Shown: positions 16,438-24,942, numbered from the stretch's first letter. The stretch: DNA of 64,000 nucleotides from Streptomyces apocyni (GCF_009739465.1 NZ_WHOM01000065.1:308313-372312), one strand, 5' to 3'. Numbers and translations: made by a program. Notes: a model not told the origin generated them from the letters alone.

Positions 16438-17522
16438 CAGGCCGCGCGCCTCCGCCTCGCGGTGGGTTTGGCAGGGGCGGTGAGCTTCTCGGACTGCTCG
16501 GCCGCGAAGTCGATCGGAACGAGCTTCAGCAGGTTCTCGGTGATGCGTTCGCTTTCGTCCTCGATGGCCAGGACGGCGGCGCCGCGGATGAGCTGGGAGA
16601 GGCTGCCGATCATGCCGCCGGTGCGGTGGAAGAGGTACTCGCTCAGCGCGGTGAGGGTGCCCGGGGTGTGGTGGTGCAGCCGGAGCATGGATTCCAGGGT
16701 GCCCACCAGGGCCCGCCAGGCATCGTGGTCGGCGGGGGTGGCGTGGGAGAACGGGGCGGCGGGGATGACGACGAAGCGTCCGGCGATCTGCCGTCCGCGG
16801 GTGCCGGCGAACAGGCCCTGGGATTCAATGTCGATGCCCGCGTAGGCGAAGGTGGCGGGTAGCCGTTCGGCGAAGTACTTGAGCTGGTCGGATGCTTCGG
16901 CGCCGGACCGTGTCGCGAGATTCAGGTTGTGTAGTTCGTCCACGAGGACCAGGTCGACATGGACGTGGGCGGCGGTCGCGCAGACCGCGTCGACGATGTC
17001 GGTGACGTTGACCCGGGTGGGGAAGGTCAGCCCGAAGAAGCGGGCGAACTCCATCGCGAGCATCTTCGGGGTGGCCGCCGGGGGGACGGTGGCATAGACG
17101 ACCGGGAGCCGGTTGTGGTCGCGTGGATGCCGTTTGCGGACAGCCAGTTCGTGGGCCCGGCCGAGCTGGGTCAAGGCGGTTGTCTTGCCGGTGCCGGAGG
17201 CGCCGGAGAGGATCACGCCGCGTCGGGCGGAGATCTGGTTGCGGTTGAGCTGGATCAGCAGTCGGGAGGTGGTGATGACCTTGCCGATGGTCGGGGTGTT
17301 CACCATCGGCAGATCGGCGTGATACTCCCGGCGCCGGTCCTCCTCCTGTAACTGTTCGGTCCGGCTCATTGCCGCTCGTTCAGTGACTGTCAGGAGCCGG
17401 GGCGGGATCGACTCGTGTTCGACGCAGTGGCGCCAGCCCTCCTTGGTGGTCAGCGGATTGTCGGGCGGTGCCGGTCTTGCCCTGGCCGGAGTGCGGGAAG
17501 GGGAGGGCTTGCTCATAGCCAC
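16437..17522 (-). CDS. tnsC: TnsC/TniB-like AAA+ transposition regulator
   Basis: 361 residues with an AAA+ ATPase core: Walker A GASGTGKTTALTQLG (near 107), Walker B VDLVLVDELHNL (near 196), and a sensor region VVIPAAPFSH. The C-terminal helical lid ends in a basic cluster (PTARRRRAA). TnsC forms ATP-dependent filaments on target DNA and links TniQ to the transposase. Its first codons overlap the end of tnsB by 10 bp. Confidence 0.85.
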   Translation of the reverse strand: MAMSKPSPSRTPARARPAPPDNPLTTKEGWRHCVEHESIPPRLLTVTERAAMSRTEQLQEEDRRREYHADLPMVNTPTIGKVITTSRLLIQLNRNQISARRGVILSGASGTGKTTALTQLGRAHELAVRKRHPRDHNRLPVVYATVPPAATPKMLAMEFARFFGLTFPTRVNVTDIVDAVCATAAHVHVDLVLVDELHNLNLATRSGAEASDQLKYFAERLPATFAYAGIDIESQGLFAGTRGRQIAGRFVVIPAAPFSHATPADHDAWRALVGTLESMLRLHHHTPGTLTALSEYLFHRTGGMIGSLSQLIRGAAVLAIEDESERITENLLKLVPIDFAAEQSEKLTAPAKPTARRRRAA

Positions 17523-19549
17523 CTTTCGGCTTCTGCGTGGGCGTCGAAGACCCCGAAACCCGCCACCGCCGCAGGCGGCTGGACCTCGGATTCCGGCTCG
17601 GGCTCCGTCTGGTTTTCGATCTCGGGTGCTGCGGCGGGCGGGTGGACGGCGACAGCGGTGCGGGTGCGGGCGGCCACCTTGGCCGATCTGGTGTCCGGGC
17701 CGTGCTCGGCGCGGGTCAGCAGCCCGTCCAGGACACGGGCGACAGCGGCTTCGTTGGCGTCATCCAGCCCGGCCTCGGCGGCCAGACGGCGGGCGTGCTG
17801 CCAGGTGAAGTCCGCGAACGGAGCGTTCACCAGCGGAAGATGAACCCAGGGGGCGGTGATCCAGCCCTGCTCGGTGCGTACGAACACCTGGGACAGGTCA
17901 TAGGGGTCGTAGTGCACTTCCCAGAGCCCGCGCTTGGCCGTGTGTCCGGAGTGCTGACGCCGATGGGGCCCCAACTCCGCGCAGTCGTAGGTGCGGTAGT
18001 TGATCCGGATGCCGTAGTCGTTGATGGTTCGCCAGGCCACCGGCAGCAGCTCCAGGTAGTCCTCGCCGCGCAGGACCAGCGGCAGGTAGCCGCAGGCCGC
18101 CACCAGCGAGGCGTACTTGTCGTTCGGCGACATCGCCTTCTTCGGGCGGAACGGGTCACGCAGAGCGTCATGCGGCCGGGCCTGCCACCCGGCCAGAAGC
18201 CACTCGTCTAGCAGGTCCTGGAGTTCGGGGATCGTCCAGACTGCCTGATCCTCGATGCGTTCACCGCGGCGTGAGACGTTCGCCCCGGTGTAGCCGGGAA
18301 GGTGCTGGACGAACAGGGTGTTGATCGCGGAGAACGTGGCCTCCACGATCGCCTTGTCGGTCGGCGTGCGCGGGCGTGATCGCTGCACCGAGATGCCGAG
18401 CCGGTCGCAGGCCCGGATGAAGGTGTCGGAGATGAACACCTTCCCTCCGTCGATGACAACGGCGTCCGGCACGATCACCGGTTTCGCCGCGGCCTGTTCC
18501 ATCCGCGCGTCCACGTCCAGCAGCCGCCGGTGCGGCATCCGCGAGGCCGCCATCCGCAGTGCGGCGGACCAGCCAGGCCGCATCGGTTCGGGCACCAGCA
18601 TCCGCGCCAGCAGCAGCGAGGCGTCCACCGCCTTGGTGCCCATGGGCCGCAGTACCGCGGCGCAGATCGTGCGGGTCGCGATATCGATGGCAATCGTCAG
18701 ATCCGCGCGGGCGGTGAGCCCGGAATCGAGCACCACCATGACGTCCAGCGGGGTGGAGTCGATCTGAACTTGTTCCCCGGGCCGGTCTGCGAACGTCGGC
18801 GTGAACGGCCCCTCGGGCCGGTTCGCCGTCTGCCGCCGGGTGGCCGCCGAGCCGAAGGTGTGCTTGCCGGTGGAGAGCGCATCGATCAGCTTGTAGAAGG
18901 TGCTTTTGCCCGGCAGCGGCACCACCCCCTCGCCGTGGGCGGCCTCCACCATCTTGACCACCCGGCGCATCAGCCGGGAGCGGGTCCCTGTCGAGGTGGG
19001 CGTCTCGGCGGCCAGGGCCTCCTGGATCACGGCGACAAGCCGGGCATCGGCCTGTCCGGTCACCGCTGACATCCGCACCAGACGCTGATCGACCAGCCCC
19101 CACAACCCCTGCTGGGCATAGCGAGACCGCTTGCCCATCACCGTGCGCAGGCTCACCCCCAACTCATCCGCCTTCGCCCGTGCGCGCTCCAGCAGCGAAC
19201 ACACCTGCGGGTCGTACTCGGGCCGCAGTGGCGTGCCCGGTGCGGCGCCGGGCGGCAGCCCGGTCTCGACTTCCACGACGTGGCGTTCCCACTCGTACGC
19301 GGCTGTGCGAACCGCCTCCGGCAGCGTCGCGAGCAAGCCGGACGGCTCCAGTGCGGGCAGCGGCTCGGTGCCTGTGACCGCGAAGTCCGGCGCCGCCATC
19401 AGATGCGAGGCCAGCACCACCGATTCCGCCCCGCTGTCCGAGCGCAGCCGCACCGACGTCCCCGCCAGGCCCACCACCTGATGGTCACCGCTGTCATAGG
19501 TGATCCAGTCCCCGGGCCGCAGTACCGAGGCATCCCGGCCGCCCGTCAC
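17513..19549 (-). CDS. tnsB: TnsB-like DDE transposase
   Basis: 678 residues. N-terminal DNA-binding domains lead to an RNase H-like integrase core with Asp in VQIDSTPLDVMV, Asp in AVVIDGGKVFIS and Glu in DKAIVEATFSAINT. A Mu/TnsB-type beta-barrel follows (GIRINYRTYDCAEL; VHYDPYDLSQVFV). The last ~60 residues are Pro/Glu-rich and end in AHAEAERWL, a likely TnsC-contacting tail. It makes the 3'-end cuts and strand transfer. Its start overlaps the tnsA stop by 4 bp. Confidence 0.9.
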   Translation of the reverse strand: MTGGRDASVLRPGDWITYDSGDHQVVGLAGTSVRLRSDSGAESVVLASHLMAAPDFAVTGTEPLPALEPSGLLATLPEAVRTAAYEWERHVVEVETGLPPGAAPGTPLRPEYDPQVCSLLERARAKADELGVSLRTVMGKRSRYAQQGLWGLVDQRLVRMSAVTGQADARLVAVIQEALAAETPTSTGTRSRLMRRVVKMVEAAHGEGVVPLPGKSTFYKLIDALSTGKHTFGSAATRRQTANRPEGPFTPTFADRPGEQVQIDSTPLDVMVVLDSGLTARADLTIAIDIATRTICAAVLRPMGTKAVDASLLLARMLVPEPMRPGWSAALRMAASRMPHRRLLDVDARMEQAAAKPVIVPDAVVIDGGKVFISDTFIRACDRLGISVQRSRPRTPTDKAIVEATFSAINTLFVQHLPGYTGANVSRRGERIEDQAVWTIPELQDLLDEWLLAGWQARPHDALRDPFRPKKAMSPNDKYASLVAACGYLPLVLRGEDYLELLPVAWRTINDYGIRINYRTYDCAELGPHRRQHSGHTAKRGLWEVHYDPYDLSQVFVRTEQGWITAPWVHLPLVNAPFADFTWQHARRLAAEAGLDDANEAAVARVLDGLLTRAEHGPDTRSAKVAARTRTAVAVHPPAAAPEIENQTEPEPESEVQPPAAVAGFGVFDAHAEAERWL

Positions 19550-20307
19550 CGCACTGCCTCGGGCGACACCAGCGACTCCGCATGCAGCGGCACCGACACA
19601 TCCACCGCCAGGTCGTGCAGCCAGAGCAGATGGAACAGCACTGGCAGCACCGAGACCAGATCACCCACTTCCGTTGCGCCGCTAGCCAGTGGACGCGGCT
19701 CGGCGAACACATCCCGCAGGGCCGAGGCGACCGGCTCCAACCGGTGCCGCGGATGGCGATACCCCGCCAGCCACCGCACGTTGCGCACCACGATCGCGTC
19801 CGGTGCCCCCACCAGCCGGAACTCCCACCCCACCTGATCGCAGGCCGACTGTGTCGCCTCGAACTTGGCCCAGTCCCGCGTCTTTCGGCGGTCCACCGGG
19901 CGGCAGTCGACCACCACCGCCGAACCGTCGTCACGGCGTGCGAAGTAGTCCGGTGCGTGCGAGATGCCCTTGCCCTTTTCCGAGGCCCAGAACAGCCAGA
20001 AGGGTTGGGAGGACACCCCCACCACGGTCGGGTCGAAGTCCAGCAGCATCACGTGATCGCGCTCCAGCCAGGACTCGTACCCGATGTGCCCGCCGACCGT
20101 CGCCGACCACCACAGCCCCGGTAGATGGCGCTGCCCCTTGTACGACTTGAACCCGCGTACCGGTGCCGAGTCCTCGAACCGGACCGCCCACGCATCCGTC
20201 AGCGGCCGCCGCAGCTCCGACCCGCCTGGCTCGACGTACCCGACCTCGAAGCCGTACGCCGGAGGGCCTGCTGTACCGCCCTGCACCACACCCAACACAC
20301 GATCCAT
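19546..20307 (-). CDS. tnsA: TnsA-like 5'-end endonuclease
   Basis: 253 residues with a restriction-enzyme-like fold: Glu in GYESWLERDHVMLLDFDP, Asp in ISHAPDYFARRDDGS and the following VVVDCRP. TnsA cuts the 5' strands at the transposon ends, so with TnsB it gives cut-and-paste movement rather than replicative cointegrates. It is the first gene of the operon. The start at 20307 lies only 98 bp inside the right end, so the operon promoter probably overlaps the TnsB binding sites and may be autorepressed. Confidence 0.85.
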   Translation of the reverse strand: MDRVLGVVQGGTAGPPAYGFEVGYVEPGGSELRRPLTDAWAVRFEDSAPVRGFKSYKGQRHLPGLWWSATVGGHIGYESWLERDHVMLLDFDPTVVGVSSQPFWLFWASEKGKGISHAPDYFARRDDGSAVVVDCRPVDRRKTRDWAKFEATQSACDQVGWEFRLVGAPDAIVVRNVRWLAGYRHPRHRLEPVASALRDVFAEPRPLASGATEVGDLVSVLPVLFHLLWLHDLAVDVSVPLHAESLVSPEAVR

Positions 20308-20324
20308 GGCCCGTTAACCGCGTA

Positions 20325-20405
20325 CCTCGATGCAAGGTCACGCGGACGATGCAAAGTCCGATGCAGCTTTGACTTGGAAAGTGCAAGGTCTACCCGCATA
20401 GGACA
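20325..20405 (-). repeat. Right transposon end, packed TnsB-type sites
   Basis: Read inward (minus strand) it starts TGTCCTATGCGGGTAG. Four related sites follow: GACCTTGCACTTT, GTCAAAGCTGCATCGG, GGACTTTGCATCGT and TGACCTTGCATCGA, spaced about 17-20 bp apart. The common core is ACyTTGCA. Tandem sites like these are the hallmark of Tn7-like right ends. Confidence 0.75.
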
Positions 20406-20410
20406 GTGGT
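20406..20410. repeat. Target-site duplication, right copy (GTGGT)
   Basis: Direct repeat of 13412-13416, immediately outside the terminal ACA of the element. Confidence 0.85.
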
Positions 20411-20417
20411 CCCTGAT

Positions 20418-20431
20418 CGCTCACGGCGAAC
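20418..20431 (+). promoter_or_regulatory. Putative ClgR box of lon
   Basis: CGC-TCACG-GCGAAC fits the actinobacterial ClgR operator (CGC-N5-GCG with a flanking AAC). ClgR activates clp and lon genes in Streptomyces. The box lies only 12 bp from the transposon's right end. Confidence 0.6.
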
Positions 20432-20464
20432 ACTCCGGAGGGAACACTTCTGGGCTCACAACCA

Positions 20465-20483
20465 TTGAGTCGGTAAAGCTCAA
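20465..20483 (+). promoter_or_regulatory. HAIR-like HspR operator of lon
   Basis: TTGAGT-N7-GCTCAA resembles the HspR inverted repeat (CTTGAGT-N7-ACTCAAG), with mismatches at the outer bases and one inner base. Streptomyces lon is known to be under HspR heat-shock control. The site is 27 bp before the start codon. Confidence 0.6.
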
Positions 20484-20510
20484 CTTGAATGCCTAAGGGG
20501 AGATCAGATC

Positions 20511-22955
20511 ATGGCTGCTGAGTCCACTGGGTCGAAGGCGCACACGTCGCTCACCCTGCCCGTACTGCCGCTCGACGACGAGGTCGTACTGCCCGGCATG
20601 GTGGTGCCGCTCGACCTGAATGACGCCGACGTGCGCGCCGCGGTCGAGGCGGCTCAGGCGGCCGCGCGTGGGGATACCGCCAAGCCGCAGGTGCTGCTGG
20701 TGCCGCGGGTTGACGGGACGTACGCGGGTACGGGGGTGCTGGGCACTGTTGAGCAGGTGGGGCGGCTCGCTGACGGCGATCCCGGGGCGCTGATCCGGGG
20801 GCGGCAGAGGGTGCGGATCGGGGCGGGGACGACCGGGCCCGGGGCGGCGCTGTGGGTGGAGGGCGTCGAGGTTCAAGAGACCGTGCCTGAGCCGTTGCCG
20901 GGGGCCGTCGCCGAACTGGCCAAGGAGTACAAGGCGCTGGCCACCAGCTGGCTGCGTAAGCGTGGGGCGTGGCAGGTCGTTGATCGCGTACAGCAGATCG
21001 AGGACGTGTCGCAGCTCGCCGACAACGCCGGGTACTCGCCCTTCCTGTCCACCGGGCAGAAGGTGGAGTTGCTGGAGACCGCCGACCCCGTCGCCCGGCT
21101 CAAGCTGGCCACCGGCTGGCTCAGCGAGCACCTCGCCGAAGAGGACGTCGCCGAGTCCATCGCCAAGGACGTCCAGGAGGGTGTGGACAAGCAGCAGCGC
21201 GAGTTCCTGCTGCGCCGCCAGCTGGACGCCGTACGCAAGGAACTGCGCGAGATCAACGGCGAGTCGGAGGGGGAGGAGTCCGACGACTATCGGGCGCGCG
21301 TTGAGACCGCCGACCTGCCCGAGAAGGTGCGGGAGGCCGCGCTCAAGGAGGTCGACAAGCTGGAGCGGGCCTCCGACCAGTCGCCCGAGGGGTCCTGGAT
21401 TCGGACCTGGCTGGACACCGTGCTGGAGCTGCCCTGGAGTGAGCGCACGGAGGACGCGTACGACATCCAGGGCGCCCGGGGCGTCCTGGACGCCGAGCAC
21501 GCGGGCCTGGACGACGTGAAGGAGCGGATCACCGAGTACCTGGCCGTGCGCAAGCGGCGCGGCGAGCGCGGACTCGGGGTGGTCGGCGGCCGGCGCGGTG
21601 GGGCCGTGCTGGCGCTGGTCGGGCCGCCCGGCGTCGGGAAGACCTCGCTCGGCGAGTCCGTGGCGCATGCCATGGGGCGCAAGTTCGTGCGGGTCGCGCT
21701 CGGTGGCGTACGGGACGAGGCGGAGATCCGCGGGCACCGGCGTACGTACGTGGGGGCGCTGCCGGGACGGATCGTACGGGCCATCAAGGAGGCGGGTTCC
21801 ATGAACCCCGTCGTCCTGCTCGACGAGATCGACAAGGTCGGCTCCGACTTCCGCGGCGACCCGGCCGCAGCACTGCTTGAGGTGCTCGACCCCGCGCAGA
21901 ACCACACCTTCCGCGACCACTACCTGGAGGTCGAACTCGACCTGAGCGATGTCGTCTTCCTGGCCACGGCCAACGTCCTGGAGGCCATCCCGGAGGCGCT
22001 GCTCGACCGCATGGAGCTGGTCAGGCTGGATGGCTACACCGAGGACGAGAAGGTCGTCATCGCCCGCGACCACCTGGTCACCAGGCAGCTGGAACGGGCC
22101 GGTCTCGGCCAGGACGAGGTCACGCTCGACGAGTCGGCGCTGCGCAAGCTGGCGGGCGAGTACACCCGGGAAGCGGGCGTACGGAACCTGGAGCGCTCCC
22201 TCGCCCGGCTGCTCCGCAAGGTCGCGGCCCAGCACGAGCTGGGCGAGCGCGAGTTGCCCTTCACGGTGACGGACGCTGAGCTGCGGGAACTGATCGGACG
22301 GCCGCACCACGTACCCGAGTCCGCACAGGACCCGGCCGAGCGGCGCACCGCCGTACCCGGCGTGGCCACCGGGCTCGCGGTCACCGGCGCGGGCGGCGAC
22401 GTGCTGTACGTCGAGGCATCCCTCGCGGACCCGGAGACCGGTGGATCCGGACTGACCCTGACCGGTCAGCTCGGTGACGTGATGAAGGAGTCCGCGCAGA
22501 TCGCGCTCTCCTTCCTCCGCTCACGCGGCGCGGAGCTGGAGCTGCCCGTCGGCGACCTGAAGGACCGCGGCGTGCACATCCACTTCCCCGCGGGCGCGGT
22601 CCCCAAGGACGGCCCGAGCGCGGGCGTCACCATGACGACCGCCCTCGCCTCGCTGCTCTCCGGCCGACTCGTCCGTACGGATGTGGCGATGACCGGCGAG
22701 GTGTCGCTGACCGGCCGGGTGCTGCCCATCGGCGGCGTCAAGCAGAAGCTGCTGGCCGCGCACCGCGCGGGCATCACCACCGTGGTGATCCCCAAGCGCA
22801 ACGAGGCCGACCTGGACGACGTCCCCGCCGAGATCCTGGACAAGCTGGACGTCCACCCGGTGACGGACGTCCGCCAGGTCCTGGAGCTGGCGCTGTCTCC
22901 GGCGAGCAGTGACGCGTCCAGGGAAGCGCCGACGGAGGTACGGGTCGCGGCCTGA
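20511..22955 (+). CDS. lon: ATP-dependent Lon protease
   Basis: 814 residues, normal Lon length. The N-terminal substrate-binding domain (LTLPVLPLDDEVVLPGMVVPL) is followed by a coiled helical arm, then an AAA+ module with Walker A GPPGVGKTSLGES (near 370) and Walker B VVLLDEIDKVG. The C-terminal Ser-Lys protease has Ser in PKDGPSAGVTM (near 701) and Lys in LPIGGVKQKLLA. It degrades misfolded and regulatory proteins in the cytoplasm. Start ATG 20511 follows AGGGGAGAT. A Tn7-like element sits directly upstream of its control region. Confidence 0.97.
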   Translation: MAAESTGSKAHTSLTLPVLPLDDEVVLPGMVVPLDLNDADVRAAVEAAQAAARGDTAKPQVLLVPRVDGTYAGTGVLGTVEQVGRLADGDPGALIRGRQRVRIGAGTTGPGAALWVEGVEVQETVPEPLPGAVAELAKEYKALATSWLRKRGAWQVVDRVQQIEDVSQLADNAGYSPFLSTGQKVELLETADPVARLKLATGWLSEHLAEEDVAESIAKDVQEGVDKQQREFLLRRQLDAVRKELREINGESEGEESDDYRARVETADLPEKVREAALKEVDKLERASDQSPEGSWIRTWLDTVLELPWSERTEDAYDIQGARGVLDAEHAGLDDVKERITEYLAVRKRRGERGLGVVGGRRGGAVLALVGPPGVGKTSLGESVAHAMGRKFVRVALGGVRDEAEIRGHRRTYVGALPGRIVRAIKEAGSMNPVVLLDEIDKVGSDFRGDPAAALLEVLDPAQNHTFRDHYLEVELDLSDVVFLATANVLEAIPEALLDRMELVRLDGYTEDEKVVIARDHLVTRQLERAGLGQDEVTLDESALRKLAGEYTREAGVRNLERSLARLLRKVAAQHELGERELPFTVTDAELRELIGRPHHVPESAQDPAERRTAVPGVATGLAVTGAGGDVLYVEASLADPETGGSGLTLTGQLGDVMKESAQIALSFLRSRGAELELPVGDLKDRGVHIHFPAGAVPKDGPSAGVTMTTALASLLSGRLVRTDVAMTGEVSLTGRVLPIGGVKQKLLAAHRAGITTVVIPKRNEADLDDVPAEILDKLDVHPVTDVRQVLELALSPASSDASREAPTEVRVAA

Positions 22956-22961
22956 CGAGGA

Positions 22962-22990
22962 GGCGAGCGGGGGGACCACCCCCGCTCGCC
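22962..22990. terminator. Bidirectional terminator between lon and doxX
   Basis: Perfect 12-bp stem GGCGAGCGGGGG / CCCCCGCTCGCC with a 5-nt loop. It lies between the stops of two convergent genes. Confidence 0.8.
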
Positions 22991-22995
22991 CCGCG

Positions 22996-23346
22996 CTACG
23001 TCGACGCCAGCCGCAGGGCCAGGGCGACAGCCGCCAGGACACAGAGCGCCGCCGGGACCGGCAGGCCCCTGAAGTCGCTGACGCGTATGTGGAAGCCCAT
23101 CGCGCCGAAGAAGAAGAGGATCAGACAGATCGCCGCGATGATCCCGATCGGCACCCAGAAGAGTCCGACCACCAGGCCCACCGCCCCCGCGAGCAGAAGC
23201 GCGGCCAGGTGGTTGAGGCGGTCCTCGGGTACGCCGAGCCTGGCGTACCTCTCCACCGCGGTCGGGCGGTGGCTCAGCTTCAGCAGAGCCGACGCGACCA
23301 GTGCCGCGGCGAGCAGCGCCGAGACGACGGCGGTGGCGAGGAACAT
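22996..23346 (-). CDS. DoxX-like small membrane protein
   Basis: 116 residues with four hydrophobic helices (LATAVVSALLAAALVASALLK cut short here; LAALLLAGAVGLVVGLFW; IIAAICLILFFFGAMGFH; PAALCVLAAVALALRL). The conserved YARLGVPEDRLNHLA between helices 1 and 2 is typical of the DoxX family. ATG 23346 follows GGAGGTG. The family has roles in redox or thiol stress, but no specific function can be given. It is divergent from the marR gene at 23504, which may control it. Confidence 0.85.
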   Translation of the reverse strand: MFLATAVVSALLAAALVASALLKLSHRPTAVERYARLGVPEDRLNHLAALLLAGAVGLVVGLFWVPIGIIAAICLILFFFGAMGFHIRVSDFRGLPVPAALCVLAAVALALRLAST

Positions 23347-23466
23347 GGGGCACCTCCGTGGTGGCCGTCCCCTGACAGCGGCGGCACCCTTCCAGCGTAG
23401 GACCGGAAACCGCCCCCGCCACCGCCTGCGAAATACTGGTGCGGCCGGGGCAACGGCTGCGGGTGG

Positions 23467-23492
23467 CGGAACGTAAGAGCGGAACGTAAGAG
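23467..23492 (+). repeat. Direct 13-bp repeat before marR
   Basis: CGGAACGTAAGAG occurs twice in tandem, 12 nt upstream of the GTG start of the MarR gene, in the divergent doxX/marR promoter region. It could be an operator or a slippage duplication. Confidence 0.5.
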
Positions 23493-23503
23493 AGGGTGCT
23501 GAC

Positions 23504-23995
23504 GTGCGGGACGGGTCGGACGACAACGGGGTCGACGGGGGCGACGGAGTCGACGGGGTCGATCAGGAGTTCCTCGCGTTGGAGCGGGAGCTCACGGTCT
23601 TTCTGCGCCGCGCCCGCGCCTCGTCCGGCGAGATGGCCCGCGCCGTCCACCCCGACCTGGAGTCCGCCGCGTACGGGCTGCTGGTGCGGCTCGCCGAGTG
23701 CGGCGCTCAGCGTGCGACCGCGCTCGCCGGGTATATCGGCGTCGGCAAGGCGACGATGAGCCGTCAGCTCCGTGCCCTGGAGGAGCTCGGCCTGGTCACC
23801 AGGGAGCCGGACCCCGCCGACGGCCGCGCGTCGCTGATCCGCCTCACCGACGACGGTCGCGAGCGTTTCGCCACGGTCCGCGCCGCCCGCCGGGCCCAGT
23901 ACGTGCGCAAACTCGCCGACTGGGACCGCCGCGAGGTGGCCGAGCTGGCCCGGCTACTCGGCCAGCTGAACTCAGGCGCCGAGGAACAACCGTAG
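23504..23995 (+). CDS. MarR-family regulator
   Basis: 163 residues. An acidic, glycine-rich N-terminal leader (DNGVDGGDGVDGVD) precedes a MarR winged helix: ESAAYGLLVRLAECG, IGVGKATMSRQLRALEELGLV and the wing PDPADGRASLIRLTDDG. The GTG at 23504 follows AGAGAGGG. It is divergent from doxX. The target is probably doxX and itself; the ligand is unknown. Confidence 0.85.
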   Translation: MRDGSDDNGVDGGDGVDGVDQEFLALERELTVFLRRARASSGEMARAVHPDLESAAYGLLVRLAECGAQRATALAGYIGVGKATMSRQLRALEELGLVTREPDPADGRASLIRLTDDGRERFATVRAARRAQYVRKLADWDRREVAELARLLGQLNSGAEEQP

Positions 23996-24000
23996 CGAGC

Positions 24001-24080
24001 CAGGGCCCAGGGCCCAGGGCCCACGGCCCACGGCCCAGGCGCCAGCGAGCCAGAGCTCAGCAGCGCCAGCGAGCCAAAGC
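24001..24080. repeat. Short imperfect tandem repeats
   Basis: Several copies of GGCCCA(G/C) are followed by CAGCGAGCCAGAGC and CAGCGAGCCAAAGC. They lie between the convergent marR and PP2C-like genes. No open reading frame or clear hairpin; probably a slippage-prone spacer. Confidence 0.5.
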
Positions 24081-24081
24081 C

Positions 24082-24942
24082 CTAGAATTCCGCGAACACC
24101 ACCGCCGCGTCATCGTGCCTCTTCCAGCGGAACGCGGGCCCGGACTCCGCCCGCTCCGTCTCCAGCGCCCTGACCCGCTCGATCAGCGACCTCGGGCCCT
24201 CCTTGCGCAGCAGCGCGAAGCAGTCCGCCCAGCTCCCCTCGTCGAACATCTCCACCCAGCGCCCGGCCCCGTCCGTAAGCGCCGCCAGCGCCGCGACCTC
24301 GGCCCGGGGGAGCGCCCCGGTGACCGCCCGCGCCGCCACCGAGGGGTCGGCGGCCGCGGTGAAGAAGCCGTCCTCCGCGTTACGCAGCGCCTCCACCGCC
24401 ACGCGGTAGGCACCCACCGCGTCCGTACGCTCGGGCGAGCCATCCGGCAGCGAACGGGCCGCGTCGCCCAGGTGCCTGACCCGCGGCGGCAGGGTGTCGA
24501 GCCGGTCATCGAGTACGGGCGTGACCTCGCCGTCCGACCCCTCGACCAGCAGCGCGGAGTCGGAGAGCACCAGATACTCCACGCGGTCCGCGTCCCAGCG
24601 GGCCAGGACGACGGTTGCCTGCGGCGTACGGGGGTGAGAAAGATCACAGGTGTCGCGGTGGGCGTCGGCGGTGCGCCCAATGGCCTGGGCCAATACGTCA
24701 GGCAGCGTCAAATCTCGACGCGAAACGGACAGTTCACCTAGGGCGCCACCGAGCTGGGCCGTGTACCAGTGAACGGAATGAAGACATCCGTAAGCGTCGG
24801 CTGGCGGGGTCACGCCATCCAGCAGAACCAGCGAACCGCCCTGACCCGAGGCGGGCAGCGCCAACGACGCGTAGTCCTCGTTGGGGCGATCGGGGTGGCC
24901 GGGGTCCGTGGCGAGTTCCATGCGCATGCCGCCAGTCTGCAT
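24082..24942 (-). CDS. PP2C-like phosphatase-domain protein
   Basis: 286 residues. The PPM-type motifs are HPDRPNEDYASL near residue 15, SLVLLDGVTPP, EYLVLSDSALLVE and the terminal KRHDDAAVVF. The order fits a protein serine/threonine phosphatase of the 2C superfamily, though spacing is looser than in SpoIIE-type enzymes and the substrate is unknown. The Met at 24942 (MQTGGMRME) is preferred; Met 24927 is an alternative. It is divergent from the conservon at 25314. Confidence 0.7.
   Translation of the reverse strand: MQTGGMRMELATDPGHPDRPNEDYASLALPASGQGGSLVLLDGVTPPADAYGCLHSVHWYTAQLGGALGELSVSRRDLTLPDVLAQAIGRTADAHRDTCDLSHPRTPQATVVLARWDADRVEYLVLSDSALLVEGSDGEVTPVLDDRLDTLPPRVRHLGDAARSLPDGSPERTDAVGAYRVAVEALRNAEDGFFTAAADPSVAARAVTGALPRAEVAALAALTDGAGRWVEMFDEGSWADCFALLRKEGPRSLIERVRALETERAESGPAFRWKRHDDAAVVFAEF

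Larger units (their letters stand above)
13417..20405. mobile_element. Complete Tn7-like transposon with TIR cargo
   Basis: A 6,989-bp element. The left end reads TGTCGTGTGCAACC; the right end, read inward, is TGTCCTATGCGGG. The two share TGTC-N-T-N-TGC. A 5-bp GTGGT duplication flanks both ends. It carries tnsA, tnsB, tnsC and tniQ as one overlapping minus-strand operon at the right end and one plus-strand TIR-domain gene as cargo at the left. No cas genes or CRISPR array are present. All transposase active-site residues can be seen, so the element may still move. Confidence 0.85.

Noticed and set aside
20493..22310. A 605-codon open frame antisense to lon
   Set aside because: A high-GC shadow of lon: no start context, and its sequence mirrors Lon codons. 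Lon motifs on the other strand are unambiguous.
24001..24080. Repeats that might be a CRISPR array
   Set aside because: Units are short, irregular and without unique spacers; no cas gene is nearby.
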